Below, piece by piece: positions 1 to 8,742 of a stretch of DNA of 64,000 bases (position 1 is its first letter; every line of letters starts with the position of its first letter). The stretch spans positions 1-64,000 of the forward strand of contig CAWHMD010000006.1 of the NCBI GenBank assembly GCA_963830385.1, written 5' to 3'. The translations under genes and the position numbers were made by a program. The stretch comes from Bog-532 sp963830385 (lineage in GTDB: Bacteria > Actinomycetota > Actinomycetes > Streptosporangiales > Streptosporangiaceae). The notes below the pieces were generated by a model that saw nothing but the letters and a program-made list of their open reading frames with translations, searched no databases and was not told the origin of the DNA.

Positions 1-59
1 GGTCATCTGACCAGCGCAGATGCAAGGTTATTGGCGGATCACGGGTTGCTACAGCGCTC

Positions 60-89
60 GTACAGCAAATAACTTCGCTTCTGCTGTAC
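60..89. promoter_or_regulatory. Inverted repeat just upstream of the first integrase
   Basis: Arms GTACAGCA (60-67) and TGCTGTAC (82-89) are perfect complements separated by 14 bases and end ten bases before the integrase start codon. The position fits an operator or an arm-type binding site for the recombinase itself. There is no direct evidence for either role. Confidence 0.4.
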
Positions 90-98
90 CCTGCTGGC

Positions 99-1103
99 AT
101 GGCAGTCAGGACCCCGCGGCCACCGGCCGACGCGGGCGGGCGTCAGGTGCTCGAACTTCTCCGCAAGTCCTGGATGTTGGCGCTGCGGGCTGACGGCAAG
201 TCCCAGAGGACGCTCGACACCTACGGTGAGGCGGCCGATCAGTTCATCGCGTTCCTCACGGAGCCTCCTCCGCTGCCGGAGGATGTCGCGGACCTGCTGG
301 ACACGATGCGGCCCGTGACCGGACCGCGAGACATCACCGCAACACACCTTCGGGCGTTCATGTGCTACTTGCTCCAGGCACACAGGCCATCCACGGCGAA
401 CAACCGGTACCGGGGCCTGCAGCAGTGGTTCCGATGGATGGTCAGCGAAGACGAGATCGAGTATTCGCCTTTCGCGAAGCTGAGCCCGCCGACGGTCCCT
501 GAGGCGCCCGTGCCGGTGGTGCCGGTGGAGGACATCAGGGCCGTGCTGGCGACCTGCCGCAAGCGCACCTTCGTCAATCTGCGGGACGAGGCGGTCGTCC
601 GGTTGTTCTGCGATACCGGCATCCGGGTATCGGAGATGGCCGGCCTGCTGAAGGATGCGGACGACGACCAGCGAATGCCGCACGTCGACCTGGACCAGCA
701 GATGGTGTGGGTGCTGGGCAAGGGGCGCCGCTTCCGCGGCGTACCGTTCGGCCCCAGGACGGGGCTGGCCGTCGATCGCTACATCAGGGAGCGGCGCAAG
801 CATCGGCTGGCCTGGAAGCCAGAGCTGTGGCTGGGCGAGAAGATGGGCGGGCCGCTCACGATCAGCGGCATAGAGCAGATGATCAGGCGGCGTTGCAGGC
901 TGGCCGGTGTGCCCCACGTCCACCCACACCAGTACCGGCACACCTGGGCGCACGAGCACCGCAAGTCCGGCGGAGACCGCGGCGACCTCAAGCGGCTCGG
1001 CGGCTGGAAGTCTGACCAGATGGTCGACAGGTACGGAGCCAGCGCGGCCGACGAACGGGCACGGACCGATTACCGCAAGCGGAGCTTCGGGGACCAGATT
1101 TAG
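99..1103 (+). CDS. Tyrosine recombinase/integrase
   Basis: This 334-residue protein has the layout of a phage-type tyrosine recombinase, which cuts and rejoins DNA strands through a covalent 3'-phosphotyrosine. An N-terminal SAM-like, core-binding region (about residues 15-130) precedes the catalytic domain. The catalytic set is visible: Arg176 in DTGIRVSEM, a Lys near 208 (GKGR), His277-x-x-Arg280 (HPHQYRH), Trp303 in the GGWKS segment (where His is also allowed) and the nucleophile Tyr312 (DRYG). All are present, so the enzyme is probably active. No clear ribosome-binding site precedes the ATG. It converges on, and overlaps by four bases, the small gene on the other strand. It may be the integrase of the decayed element that follows, but no att pair is visible here. 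Confidence 0.88.
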   Translation: MAVRTPRPPADAGGRQVLELLRKSWMLALRADGKSQRTLDTYGEAADQFIAFLTEPPPLPEDVADLLDTMRPVTGPRDITATHLRAFMCYLLQAHRPSTANNRYRGLQQWFRWMVSEDEIEYSPFAKLSPPTVPEAPVPVVPVEDIRAVLATCRKRTFVNLRDEAVVRLFCDTGIRVSEMAGLLKDADDDQRMPHVDLDQQMVWVLGKGRRFRGVPFGPRTGLAVDRYIRERRKHRLAWKPELWLGEKMGGPLTISGIEQMIRRRCRLAGVPHVHPHQYRHTWAHEHRKSGGDRGDLKRLGGWKSDQMVDRYGASAADERARTDYRKRSFGDQI

Positions 1104-1363
1104 CGGGTCTCATCCGCCCGTGCCTTGCGGCGCGTCACAGCGGAGGCCAACGCAAGCTTCTGCATGTAGGCCCTACGCGCGTGCTCCGCACGCCGTGCAC
1201 GCTCAGCCTCGGGAAGGACGCCGTCAGGATCTACTTCGCGCTCGAACCTTGCCAGAAACCCCTTGCGGCCAGGTTCCGTCCGCGCTACGCGGTCGACCGT
1301 GCGAGACCACGATACGTGGGCGCCGATCCGGCCCCGCTGCGCAGGCGTACTCACAAAGGACAT
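1100..1363 (-). CDS. Small conserved actinobacterial protein, function unknown
   Basis: The protein has about 87 residues, is highly charged, and has no signal peptide or membrane segment. The C-terminal half (FEREVDPDGVLPEAERARRA, then a basic AYMQKLALASAVTRRKAR segment) resembles a short conserved protein common in Streptomyces and relatives, recalled from family knowledge and not searched. It is rich in Arg and Ala and probably helical. Two ATGs in tandem (1366 and 1363) and an internal GTG at 1354 are possible starts; 1363 is chosen arbitrarily among them. The end overlaps the integrase stop on the opposite strand, so the genes are convergent. Confidence 0.6.
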   Translation of the reverse strand: MSFVSTPAQRGRIGAHVSWSRTVDRVARTEPGRKGFLARFEREVDPDGVLPEAERARRAEHARRAYMQKLALASAVTRRKARADETR

Positions 1364-1384
1364 CATAGCAGTGATGCAGATCAC

Positions 1385-2072
1385 CGTATGATAGTCTAGA
1401 TCTCAGACTGTTGTCCCATAGGTCGGGCGCTTGCGGCCCTCTGCCGCGCCCGGATTCCAGTGCGATAGTAATTAAAGCTCACGGCTCCGGAGACCGTAGG
1501 TCGGCGGTGTGCTCAGATGCGAGGACCAGGAGCAGACCCGGCGCTCCATCCATATCTGGTCCACTGAGCACGGGCCTTCTGGATGCAAACTACCGGCGCA
1601 GCCCAGGTAGCGGCCGGACGACGCAGGCTGGCGCATATGTGGATGCTTGCCAAGGGCAGCCACAGTGTGCAGACGTTGCTGTATCTCGCTGGTGTACGCC
1701 GCGACTGGCGCGAGCATGAAGATCGTCGGCATCGGCTCGCCAACACGCTTTCCAACACTGCTGGCCCGCGTTCGCCAGCGGCCGCCACCATCCATGGCGT
1801 GCGCGGCGTGCCGGGGCGATCGCTGGTGAACGGCTGCGGACGGGAGTGAATGAGCCAGAAATGAGCCCACAGGCCGGGCCTGCTGCCGCGGCGCACGCTT
1901 TCGAGGACTGCGCCGGGCCATCCACCACCGGTCGCGAGAGTACCGGACCTGGGCAGAAAGGCGGTCCGCGTTCGCCGGCGAACGGCTCCGGACGGGGGTG
2001 AATGAGACCGAAACTGAGCCCAGAGGCTGGGCGCGCGGGCGGCGGGGCCGCGCGCCCTCCGGGCGGTGCCCG
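1385..2072. other. Non-coding stretch with a diverged direct repeat
   Basis: No convincing gene is seen between the small minus-strand gene and the HTH gene. A segment of about 62 bases at 1817-1878 recurs in diverged form at 1969-2031. Both contain a GAACGGCT-x-CGGACGGG core followed by GTGAATGAG and a TGAGCCCA block. The second copy ends about 40 bases before the likely GTG start of the HTH gene. Repeats in front of a replication-type gene could be iterons or operator copies. They could equally be debris from a local duplication. Confidence 0.45.
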
Positions 2073-3087
2073 GTGAGCGTCGAGGCGATCTCCTGGGCGC
2101 TCAACCTGGCCCCGGTCCCCGCCGATCGCGGCGGCCAGCCGTCCAGCGCGTGCAAGTTCGTGCTCGTCGGCCTGGCCAACCACGCCGGGCCGGACGGCAC
2201 GGGCGCGTTCCCGTCGGTGGCCACGCTGGTCCGTTACACCGGGCTGTCGGAGCGGACGGTACGCACCTGCCTGGACCGGCTGGAGGCCGCGGGCATCATC
2301 TCGCCGTGCGACCCGGACATCGTCGCGGCCCGGATCAAGCGAGCCGACCGCCGCCCGCAGGGCTGGAACTTGAATCTGAGCCTGGTCCGCGACGACCTGG
2401 ACGAGCGGCCATCGCCGTACTTGAGCATCAGTTCCCGGGGCTGGGCATCAGGCTCGCCGCGGCTGCGCCGCCGGGCGCTGACGGTCAGTCCGACGGGGTG
2501 CAGTCACCGCACCCCGAACCCGCAGCAGCGAGGCTGTGGATAACCGGCCTGACGGGGTGCAGCAGTTGCACCCCGAGCCAGGAACGGGGTGCAACCATCG
2601 CGCCGACGGGGTGCAACCGGCGCACGAACGGGGTGCAGCGGTTGCACCCGAACCGTCCAGGGAACCATCCATGGAACCGTCCGCCGCCTCCGCGCAAGCG
2701 CGCCAGGTGCCGGCTGCGGCCGACACAGCGGGCGGCGGCCAGGCGGTCGGCGAGTTTTTCGCCGTCCTCGACGACGGCTGGAGGCTGACCGCCGACCAGC
2801 GGGCCAGGCTAGCCCCGGCCGTGCAGGCCGCGCTCGACGCGGGCTGGATGCCGCACGCGCTGGCGGCGTTCACGGGCGCGAACACCGCCGGCGTGCGCAA
2901 CCCGTACGCGGTACTGGCCGCCCGGCTCTCGCCCGCCGAACTGCCACCACAGCAGCGGCAGCGACCTGCCCGGCCGCCCTGGTGCGGCCAGTGCGACGAG
3001 GTCACGCGGATGCTGGACTTCGACGGTGACGCGCCACGCCCGTGCCCGCACTGCAAGCCGTGGGCCGCAGCGAGCCGCGCGGCAAGG
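2073..3087 (+). pseudogene. Helix-turn-helix (replication/element-type) protein, frameshifted
   Basis: The N-terminal part from GTG 2073 (VSVEAISWALNLAPV) contains a winged-HTH/ArsR-like block with FPSVATLVRYTGLSERTVRT, the usual N-terminus of HTH proteins of actinomycete integrative elements. Reading then has to change frame near 2410 (to the EHQFPGL block) and again near 2540 to continue. The third frame carries DGVQQLHP-type repeats, a Pro/Ala linker, FFAVLDDGWRLTADQRA and a C-terminal zinc-binding-like CGQC...CPHC pair. The three pieces in three frames, in family order, show one gene broken by at least two indels (or by sequencing errors). The start at 2073 is preferred because the family begins with this segment. 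The end is approximate. Confidence 0.65.
2495..2650 (+). repeat. Five GGGGTGCA motifs, three forming palindromes
   Basis: GGGGTGCA occurs at 2495, 2554, 2586, 2608 and 2630. At 2554-2574 it forms a perfect inverted repeat with TGCACCCC across five bases. At 2495-2515 and 2630-2650 the partner arm differs by one base. The array lies inside the coding part of the HTH gene and encodes its repeated GVQ/LHP peptide. The repetition may be constrained as DNA (a binding site) as well as protein. Confidence 0.75.
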
Positions 3088-3088
3088 C

Positions 3089-3219
3089 GTGAAAACCGAC
3101 CGTTATCACGCCTTAGTGACGTTCGAGTCCGTGGCCAGGGCGGCCGGGGTGTCCCGATCCTAGCTTTACACCCAGCCCGACATCCGCGCCGAGGTCCTGC
3201 GGCTGCGCGAGCTGAACCG
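3089..3219 (+). pseudogene. DUF6262-like protein remnant with in-frame amber codon
   Basis: In one frame the translation reads LVTFESVARAAGVSRS, then TAG (3161-3163), then LYTQPDIRAEVLRLRELN. The two halves match the small helical DUF6262 (TnpC-like) proteins that accompany recombinases, in which this position is normally a Trp. The segment has no proper start and stops where it meets the membrane-gene remnant, so both ends are lost. It is dead unless the TAG is read through. Confidence 0.6.
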
Positions 3220-3551
3220 GCGATGTGGTGCGCGACGGAGAACCGGACGATGGCCGGGCCCGGCGCCGTTGTCGGCGGCGACCGCCAAGGGCAGCCGGGC
3301 GCCCACGCCGCCGACCCACATGCCGGCGGCCAGGAGGCCCGCCCGGCCCAGCGGCCGGCCGCCACGCACAGCGCCCCCAGCACCAGGTCGCTGCCGCCGG
3401 CCGGCACCGAGTGCAAGAACAGCACCGCGGCGCAGCCCACCGCGAGCACCGGGGCGGCCAGTTACCGCGCATCCAGCGGGTGCTCGCGGATCTGCCGGAT
3501 GACCGGGAGGATGAGGCTTGCGTTGATCAGGTACACGGTGATGTTGTTCAT
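3218..3551 (-). pseudogene. Decayed copy of the 31.2-kb membrane protein gene
   Basis: Starting at an ATG at 3551 the peptide runs MNNITVYLINASLILPVIRQ, then, after frame changes near 3465 and 3370, FLHSVPAGGSDLVLGALC, LLAAGMWVGGVGARLPLAV and GPAIVRFSVAHHIAG. Each block matches, in order, the intact gene at 31218-31757. The copy stops at the point equivalent to residue 132 of about 180, where it abuts the DUF6262-like remnant on the other strand. It is therefore truncated as well as frameshifted. Confidence 0.75.
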
Positions 3552-4019
3552 GCCGTCAGCGTGCCCCCGGGGCCCCGCCCGCGGCGTCGGCCGCGGTTGG
3601 GAGTCCGGTTTGATACCAGCCTCAACCCCAGGGTCGAGCCGCTCATGCGATCCGGCGGCAGCCGTCCCAACGATCAGGGGAAAGCCGCCAATCGATAACA
3701 ATCGGGCCGCTGCTGACCCCGACCATCAGCCGTCACGAGGACTCGTTGAAGATATTGTCGCCGACCAGTCCGCCCAGGTCACGGCACCGCATAAACGAAG
3801 CGCTCTAGATAACGGACGTTTCCCCTACACCGGGACGAACCGGCCAAGATCATCGCTGGCGCCAAAGGCTGAATGGGTCTTCCCCGAACCCGGTCACAGC
3901 ACGCTAGCCAGCGACCGCGACGGAAACAACCAGATTCGTTCCGTTGCTAAGCCGACCCGAAGGAGGCTGACAGGTTGTGGTCTGGCCGGGTTCGGTAGCT
4001 TGGGTGGAAAAGCTCTCGG
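3552..4019. other. Stretch without a recognisable gene
   Basis: Reading frames here show no family motif. Base composition is less GC-biased around 3700-3830 than in the neighbouring genes. I see no hairpin, tRNA or repeat that I can support. Confidence 0.4.
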
Positions 4020-4955
4020 CTAGGCCGTCTTGCCCGTGGCGGTGAGCACTACCGGCCCTTGGATGGAGCCAGTTGGGTTCGGCTGCTCGAGCCTGATCTG
4101 CATGGTATTGAACTGGCGAGGGTCGGCGGCGCTCGTCATGGAGAAGGTTCCGCTCCCGCTATCCGGACCGAGGAACGTGCCGGCGGACGCCACTTGCGGA
4201 TGCCCCGCTTTGCCGGCGCCGACGTACCAGCATTCGTACCAAGGCGAATCTCCGAAGGTTCTGAGGTCCCGCACAGTCAAGGTGATAGTCCAGCTGCCGG
4301 ATGCATCCGGCCGGGCGACCGCCGTGCCGGAAGCCGTCTGCGTCGATCCCGGGGGTGGGGTCAGGTGGAAAGTCACCACCTCCGTCAGGCCGCCGCGGCC
4401 AAGGCCGAGCGGGATGACGATGGCGGCCGCGATGATGGCAGCGGCGACGGCGAGGGCGGCAGCGAGGCGACGCGGGTAACGGCGCCAGGCGGGCAGGGCA
4501 GTGACCGCTGGCCGGGCTTGGGGCTCGATCGGTGCGGGCTGGCCCGCAGGCGATGGGCGGAGCGCGGTGTCGTCCTCGGCCCGAGGTCGGAGCGGGGGAA
4601 CCGGCTGGACCTCAGTCCCGGGCTCAGCCGGGGGCTGGCGCTGGGGAATCGGGTAGACCCGGGTGGCGGTCCGGTCTTCGGCGTCCGAGCGGCGATCGGT
4701 CGTGGTCCTCTGCTCGTCAAGCGCTACGATCATTGCGGCGACGGTCCGGTCTTCGAGGCCGGCTGGCGGCTCGACGTGGGGTGGCAGGAGCTGGATGATC
4801 TGGCCGATCTCGCTGTACTCGTCCACAACGGCCTGGCAGTGGCGGCAACCGCTGAGATGGCGGTTGAACTCGCCCCGCTTGGCCGCGGGCAGGTTGCCCC
4901 AGACGAAGTCGAAGGCGTCAGGATGGGCCAGCTCGACATCGCGCTCAGAAAGCAT
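4020..4955 (-). CDS. Membrane-anchored anti-sigma factor with putative zinc finger
   Basis: The start chosen is the ATG at 4955 (MLSERDVELAHPDAFDF). It overlaps the sigma-factor stop by 11 bases, the usual arrangement for translational coupling. Residues about 20-45 hold a zinc-binding anti-sigma motif (FNRHLSGCRHCQAVVDEY: His-x3-Cys-x2-Cys). A long proline-rich cytoplasmic linker follows, then one transmembrane helix (LAAALAVAAAIIAAAIVIPL). An extracytoplasmic domain of about 110 residues resembles an Ig/beta-sandwich, with aromatic and Cys residues around WYECWYVG. By family precedent it binds and silences the ECF sigma factor until a signal outside the membrane triggers release. The signal is unknown. 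Confidence 0.85.
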   Translation of the reverse strand: MLSERDVELAHPDAFDFVWGNLPAAKRGEFNRHLSGCRHCQAVVDEYSEIGQIIQLLPPHVEPPAGLEDRTVAAMIVALDEQRTTTDRRSDAEDRTATRVYPIPQRQPPAEPGTEVQPVPPLRPRAEDDTALRPSPAGQPAPIEPQARPAVTALPAWRRYPRRLAAALAVAAAIIAAAIVIPLGLGRGGLTEVVTFHLTPPPGSTQTASGTAVARPDASGSWTITLTVRDLRTFGDSPWYECWYVGAGKAGHPQVASAGTFLGPDSGSGTFSMTSAADPRQFNTMQIRLEQPNPTGSIQGPVVLTATGKTA

Positions 4956-5580
4956 CGTCGCTACCTCGCAGGCTGGCGAGCTCGGCCCGCAGCGTGTCTG
5001 CTGCCTTGGCCATCCGGGATTTGACCGTGCCGACCGGGATGCCCAGACGCCCGGCAATCTCCGAATGAGTGAATCGGTCTCGGACCAGGCGCATCACATC
5101 AGCGTAGATCGACGGCAGCTTATCGAGGGCCTGGTCAACGGTGAGCACCGTGAGCGCCTCATCAACGCTGTCGTACTGGGGCGGTAGCTGGAAGTCCTCA
5201 ACGGGCAGGAGCGGCCGGGACGAGGGGCGGCGGGCGATGTCGTAGGCCGCCGAGCGGGCCATCGTGAACAGCCAGGCCCGTACCGGGCCCCGGCTGGCGT
5301 CGTAGTTGCGTGCCTGCCGGCAGAACTTGATGAAGGTCTCTTGCACCATCTCTTCGGCTAGCCCCTGGTCGCGGAGCGCATGGACGCCGAACCTGAACAG
5401 CTCCATACGGTATTTGCGATAGAGCCTTCGTGCCGCATCGTCGTCGTTCCTGGCGGCGATCTTGGCGATCAGGCCTATCTCGTGCGGCCCGGTTCGGGCC
5501 CCGCTGTCGTACCACGACACGGCCACCCCCACCCTGCCGAGTTCTACGAGATTCACCTGCCGTCCACCCAGACTCGGCAC
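4945..5580 (-). CDS. ECF-type RNA polymerase sigma factor
   Basis: The protein has region 2 (RLYRKYRMELFRFGVHALRD, then AEEMVQETFIKFC) and region 4 (LPSIYADVMRLVRDRFTHSE, then IAGRLGIPVGTVKSRM), with a short linker as in ECF sigmas. It directs core polymerase to a specific promoter class and is presumably held by the anti-sigma factor encoded next. The longest frame starts at a GTG (5580). Internal GTGs at 5556 and 5523 are alternatives, since the first 25 residues show no conserved feature. No upstream autoregulatory promoter could be assigned with confidence. Confidence 0.88.
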   Translation of the reverse strand: MPSLGGRQVNLVELGRVGVAVSWYDSGARTGPHEIGLIAKIAARNDDDAARRLYRKYRMELFRFGVHALRDQGLAEEMVQETFIKFCRQARNYDASRGPVRAWLFTMARSAAYDIARRPSSRPLLPVEDFQLPPQYDSVDEALTVLTVDQALDKLPSIYADVMRLVRDRFTHSEIAGRLGIPVGTVKSRMAKAADTLRAELASLRGSDDAF

Positions 5581-5962
5581 TCGGTTTCAGTATGACGAGC
5601 TGGCCCGGAAAAAAACATTGCCGGCCGAGCGAACCGAACCGCTCCCTGGCCCCGTAGGTGAAGAGCTTACGACGCAGGGCGACGACAGGGAGGGGCCAGG
5701 GATGGCGAGCAGGAGCGCTGGATGGCCGAAGCTCATGAAGATCCTTGGCCGTCAGGAGCAGTGGAACGGGATCGGGCGCTAACGGCGCGACGGCTGGCCG
5801 CGGCGGGGCAGGGATGGCGGTCTTTGCCGCGTTCGCTCCGATGTCCCACTTGCGGGTAGCGATTCGGTCGCTTCGCGATGGTGTTCCAGACGATGCGGGT
5901 CACTGCTGAGCGCCCTGGCGACGCTGGCCACGGCTAACGGTCAACCAGCCAAGGAGGAACCG
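5581..5962. other. Intergenic region, no supported gene
   Basis: Only a short open frame with no RBS or family match is present (ending at 5782, GRQEQWNGIGR). The promoter for the divergent sigma gene should lie near 5581-5680, but no convincing -35/-10 pair stands out. Confidence 0.35.
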
Positions 5963-6113
5963 ATGTAAAAAATTCATCACTGTAACCAGCCTCTACGGAC
6001 AGTGGCGAAGTGCCTCCTCGCCGTCATGATCTCCTGACGTCGACAATGCCATCGGCAACAGCGGCGCCGGGCCGAAAGTGAACTGCATGCAAAACGACGC
6101 GATCACCAGTTAA
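5963..6113 (+). pseudogene. Possible decayed small secreted-peptide gene
   Basis: A strong ribosome-binding site (AAGGAGGAACC, 5951-5961) stands directly in front of an ATG that is followed at once by TAA. Downstream, other frames give KKFITVTS-like and VAKCLLAVMIS peptides, which look like a signal sequence. A tail, DNAIGNSGAGPKVNCMQNDAIT, then ends in TAA at 6111. The pieces suggest a short secreted peptide gene broken by small indels. No family is recognised. Confidence 0.35.
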
Positions 6114-6132
6114 AGGACTAAAAGGAGAAGCC

Positions 6133-6495
6133 ATGTCAAACCTCAACACCGACCCGAATGGCGGCACCGGCTCGCCAGATCCCACGGTCAGGCGACTTGC
6201 AGAGATGCCGCAGCCTTATCCACAACAAGTTCCGTCCAACCCCATGCCGGGTGCCGTTGCCAAAAACGAGGCCCTCTATGTGGTCCTCGGGCTGCTAATC
6301 CCGGGCCTCCCGGCCCTGCTTCTCAAGGACGACAAAGTGACCGGCGGCATCCAGCTAGGCCTGTGGGTCCTCAGCTGGGTTCTGGCCTTCTTCCTGATCG
6401 GCTTCGCCCTCTGGATAGGAGTCGCGATCTGGTCAGCGATGGACGGCCACCAGGCCGCCAAGCTATGGAACAGGCGCCACGGCTTCATCACCTGA
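6133..6495 (+). CDS. Small membrane protein, TM2-like
   Basis: The gene has a good RBS (AAAGGAGAAG) six bases before the ATG. The first 45 residues are polar and proline-rich. Two hydrophobic segments follow: YVVLGLLIPGLPALLL, and LGLWVLSWVLAFFLIGFALW running into IGVAIWSAMDG. The polar N-terminus and paired helices with a short DDKVTGG turn resemble TM2-domain or Bacillus YtxH-type small membrane proteins, though the match is loose. It sits between the ECF/anti-sigma pair and a secreted protein and could belong to the same envelope function. Nothing in the sequence proves this. Confidence 0.6.
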   Translation: MSNLNTDPNGGTGSPDPTVRRLAEMPQPYPQQVPSNPMPGAVAKNEALYVVLGLLIPGLPALLLKDDKVTGGIQLGLWVLSWVLAFFLIGFALWIGVAIWSAMDGHQAAKLWNRRHGFIT

Positions 6496-6635
6496 CCGAA
6501 CCGAAGAACGACGCCACGGGATCCGCCAGGACACAATGTGCCCATGCGATGAGAAAGTCCCCATCTGTGGCCAGGCCGCAGTTGGCCGCTTAAAGTCTGC
6601 TGCTTGCTTCGCGGCAATCAGGTCTCTCCAGGATC

Positions 6636-6842
6636 GTGAATCCTGACAGGCGCATGGGCGGTATGGGTGCGTATGGCACCGCCGAGGCGCGGCCGCCGCA
6701 GCTGCGGCGGGCCGGACGGGGCCCCGGGCCGAGGCACCACAGCCCTCATATCGCGCCTTATTCTCGCACGACAGCCAATCCGTCCTCAACGGGAAACCTG
6801 ACGCAGTTACTCCGCAACTTATTTCTTGACCGGGAGGTCAAT
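6636..6842. promoter_or_regulatory. Leader of the secreted-protein gene
   Basis: The open frame extends upstream to 6636, but this part encodes an Arg/Pro-rich stretch with no conservation signal. An AT-richer patch (6750-6840: CTTATTCTCGCACG, then ACTTATTTCTTGACC) precedes the RBS GGGAGG at 6831. A promoter probably lies here. Confidence 0.35.
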
Positions 6843-8660
6843 ATGAAACTCCCAAGCATTTTCTCGCCAGCTATAGCTATGGGGCTCTCCGGCCTCATCA
6901 TAACGGCGGGCGGGCTTCTCGGAGGTCTTCACGGTTGGTTTAACGGTGCAGGTACGCCTGTCAGTGGCCCCGCCCACGCCCCGTGCGATGCCGGACTCGC
7001 GCCGTCAGACCCCACCCAGCCAGCCTACAATTGTGGCGTTCACTCGCTCAAAATCCAGCGTCCGATCTTTCATGACCATCTGCAGCCTCTGGAAACCGAC
7101 CTCTACATCGAGGGCGCTACCACTTGCCTCGTATCAGTGCCGCCTGTTGTGTGTGGCGTGGACGACAACCGCTCCTTTGTCGACAAGGGTAACCCTGACC
7201 CGCACGCCCACCCTTCACGAAATCGTGTGCATCTCGTATTTGATTTCGAATCGGGCGAGGTGACGGCCATAATCTCGCCGAGCTGCCGTATCCACCCACT
7301 CGGCGCCGGACCGGACAACCAAAAAGAATGCTTTGCGCCCAAGCAAGTGGGTGAAGGCACCACGTTTGACGTGACAACCAATACCAGTAACCCGCAGGCT
7401 TGGACGATCCATATCCAGGTAAACGTGATACAGACCAACTACCCTACCCCTGATGGGGTAGGCCAGGTGGAAAACGACTGGCATATCTCGGTTAACCCTG
7501 TCACCCGCGAGTACCGTCTTACCGGAAGCGGGAGTAACTTCCCGGATCTCGCGGTCATAGCCGATAACAAGGTCCAATGCGCTGACCAGGCTACCCACCT
7601 GACGTTCTTGCTGCTACCAGGTTGGGCACCAGATGCCTCCCGCTCCTACCACTGTAATGGGGTAATACCGGCTTCCTCCCCCAGGCAGAACCAAACCACG
7701 TCACCCCCGGGCCAGCCGCCCGGCTCACCGTCGCCAAGCGCGATACCGACATCAGCACCGCCGACAGCATCTCCAGCCGCCCAGGCTACGGTAGTGAAAA
7801 CGTTCGAGCCGTGGGTCGCTGCCGGCCAGAACGGCGGCTCGGCCCCGGCGCCCGGCCTGGTGGTGACGAACGGCGGCACCACCACGTGCGACAGCGGATC
7901 CGCCGACGACCCCGGATCGGCCGTCGCTGTCCGTTGCTCGCCGCCCGGGAACGGCACGCCGTGCTTCATCAACGACATAGGCGGAGGCGATCCGGGCTCT
8001 CCCCTGCTGTGCTCAGGCGACCCGACGTCCAGGCAGGTCATCGAGGTCCTGCCGGCCGACCCCAACGGCATCCCGCCCGGCATGCTGAACCCCGGCGACC
8101 CGAGCCAGCCGCCTTGGTTCCTGATCCTGGCGGACGGGCGGAAGTGCCATCTCCTGGGGTATGGCACCAACACCAATGTCCTGAGCTACGACTGCGGCAA
8201 TAACATCGGCGCGACTGTACCCGACCGCTCCACACCGACGTGGACAGTGCAGGAGGGAAAGCTTCAGGCAGATCCCGTACCGTCCCCGGCCCGCGTCGCA
8301 GTGGTGACTGCCTACCGCGGGAAGACCTCGTTCGCTTCGCCGACGGCCTCGCCGACCCCAACACCGGCTACACCCTCGTCGGCCAGCGCTGTGGTCCAGG
8401 ACTACTACGCGGCGATCGACGCTCACGACTACCAGAGCGCGTGGTCAATCGGAGGCAAGAACCTGGCCGGATCGTACGACTCATTCGTCAAGGGCTTCGC
8501 GAACACAGCATCTGACTCTGTCACCGTCACCTCCGTTTCCGGTGACACCGTGATGATTCAACTCGACTCGACGCAGACCGACGGAACGCACGGGTATTTC
8601 ACCGGCACCTACACGGTGCAAAATGACGAAATCGTCTCAGCCGATGTGCATGCCCGGTGA
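6843..8660 (+). CDS. Large secreted or surface-anchored protein with C-terminal NTF2-like domain
   Basis: The ATG at 6843 is chosen because GGGAGG lies upstream and the first 30 residues (MKLPSIFSPAIAMGLSGLII...GLLGG) form a signal peptide or anchor. The mature part begins with about 240 residues rich in Cys, Asn and aromatics (paired CDAGL...YNCG and other Cys pairs) that may form a disulphide-linked fold. A Pro/Ser/Thr linker (about 285-320) follows, then a second Cys-containing module (CDSGSADDPG, CFINDIGGGD, LLCSGD, CHLLGY). The last 85 residues (VVQDYYAAIDAHDYQSAWS) look like an NTF2/SnoaL-type cone used in secreted actinomycete proteins as a binding module. No enzyme motif is seen, so I cannot give a function. 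Confidence 0.75.
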   Translation: MKLPSIFSPAIAMGLSGLIITAGGLLGGLHGWFNGAGTPVSGPAHAPCDAGLAPSDPTQPAYNCGVHSLKIQRPIFHDHLQPLETDLYIEGATTCLVSVPPVVCGVDDNRSFVDKGNPDPHAHPSRNRVHLVFDFESGEVTAIISPSCRIHPLGAGPDNQKECFAPKQVGEGTTFDVTTNTSNPQAWTIHIQVNVIQTNYPTPDGVGQVENDWHISVNPVTREYRLTGSGSNFPDLAVIADNKVQCADQATHLTFLLLPGWAPDASRSYHCNGVIPASSPRQNQTTSPPGQPPGSPSPSAIPTSAPPTASPAAQATVVKTFEPWVAAGQNGGSAPAPGLVVTNGGTTTCDSGSADDPGSAVAVRCSPPGNGTPCFINDIGGGDPGSPLLCSGDPTSRQVIEVLPADPNGIPPGMLNPGDPSQPPWFLILADGRKCHLLGYGTNTNVLSYDCGNNIGATVPDRSTPTWTVQEGKLQADPVPSPARVAVVTAYRGKTSFASPTASPTPTPATPSSASAVVQDYYAAIDAHDYQSAWSIGGKNLAGSYDSFVKGFANTASDSVTVTSVSGDTVMIQLDSTQTDGTHGYFTGTYTVQNDEIVSADVHAR

Positions 8661-8662
8661 AC

Positions 8663-8679
8663 ACGATCCGGCGGATCGT
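8663..8679 (+). terminator. Hairpin just after the secreted-protein gene
   Basis: ACGATCC and GGATCGT form a perfect seven-base stem around GGC, two bases after the stop codon. There is no T tract, as is common for actinomycete terminators. Confidence 0.5.
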
Positions 8680-8742
8680 TGCCGATCCCGTTGACCTTGA
8701 CGTAGCCAGAACGCCACCAGACCGATCCGGTGAAACACCAGG

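Noticed and set aside
2448..3449. Long minus-strand frame spanning the HTH gene
   Set aside because: It joins the antisense of the HTH gene to a piece of the membrane-gene remnant by chance.
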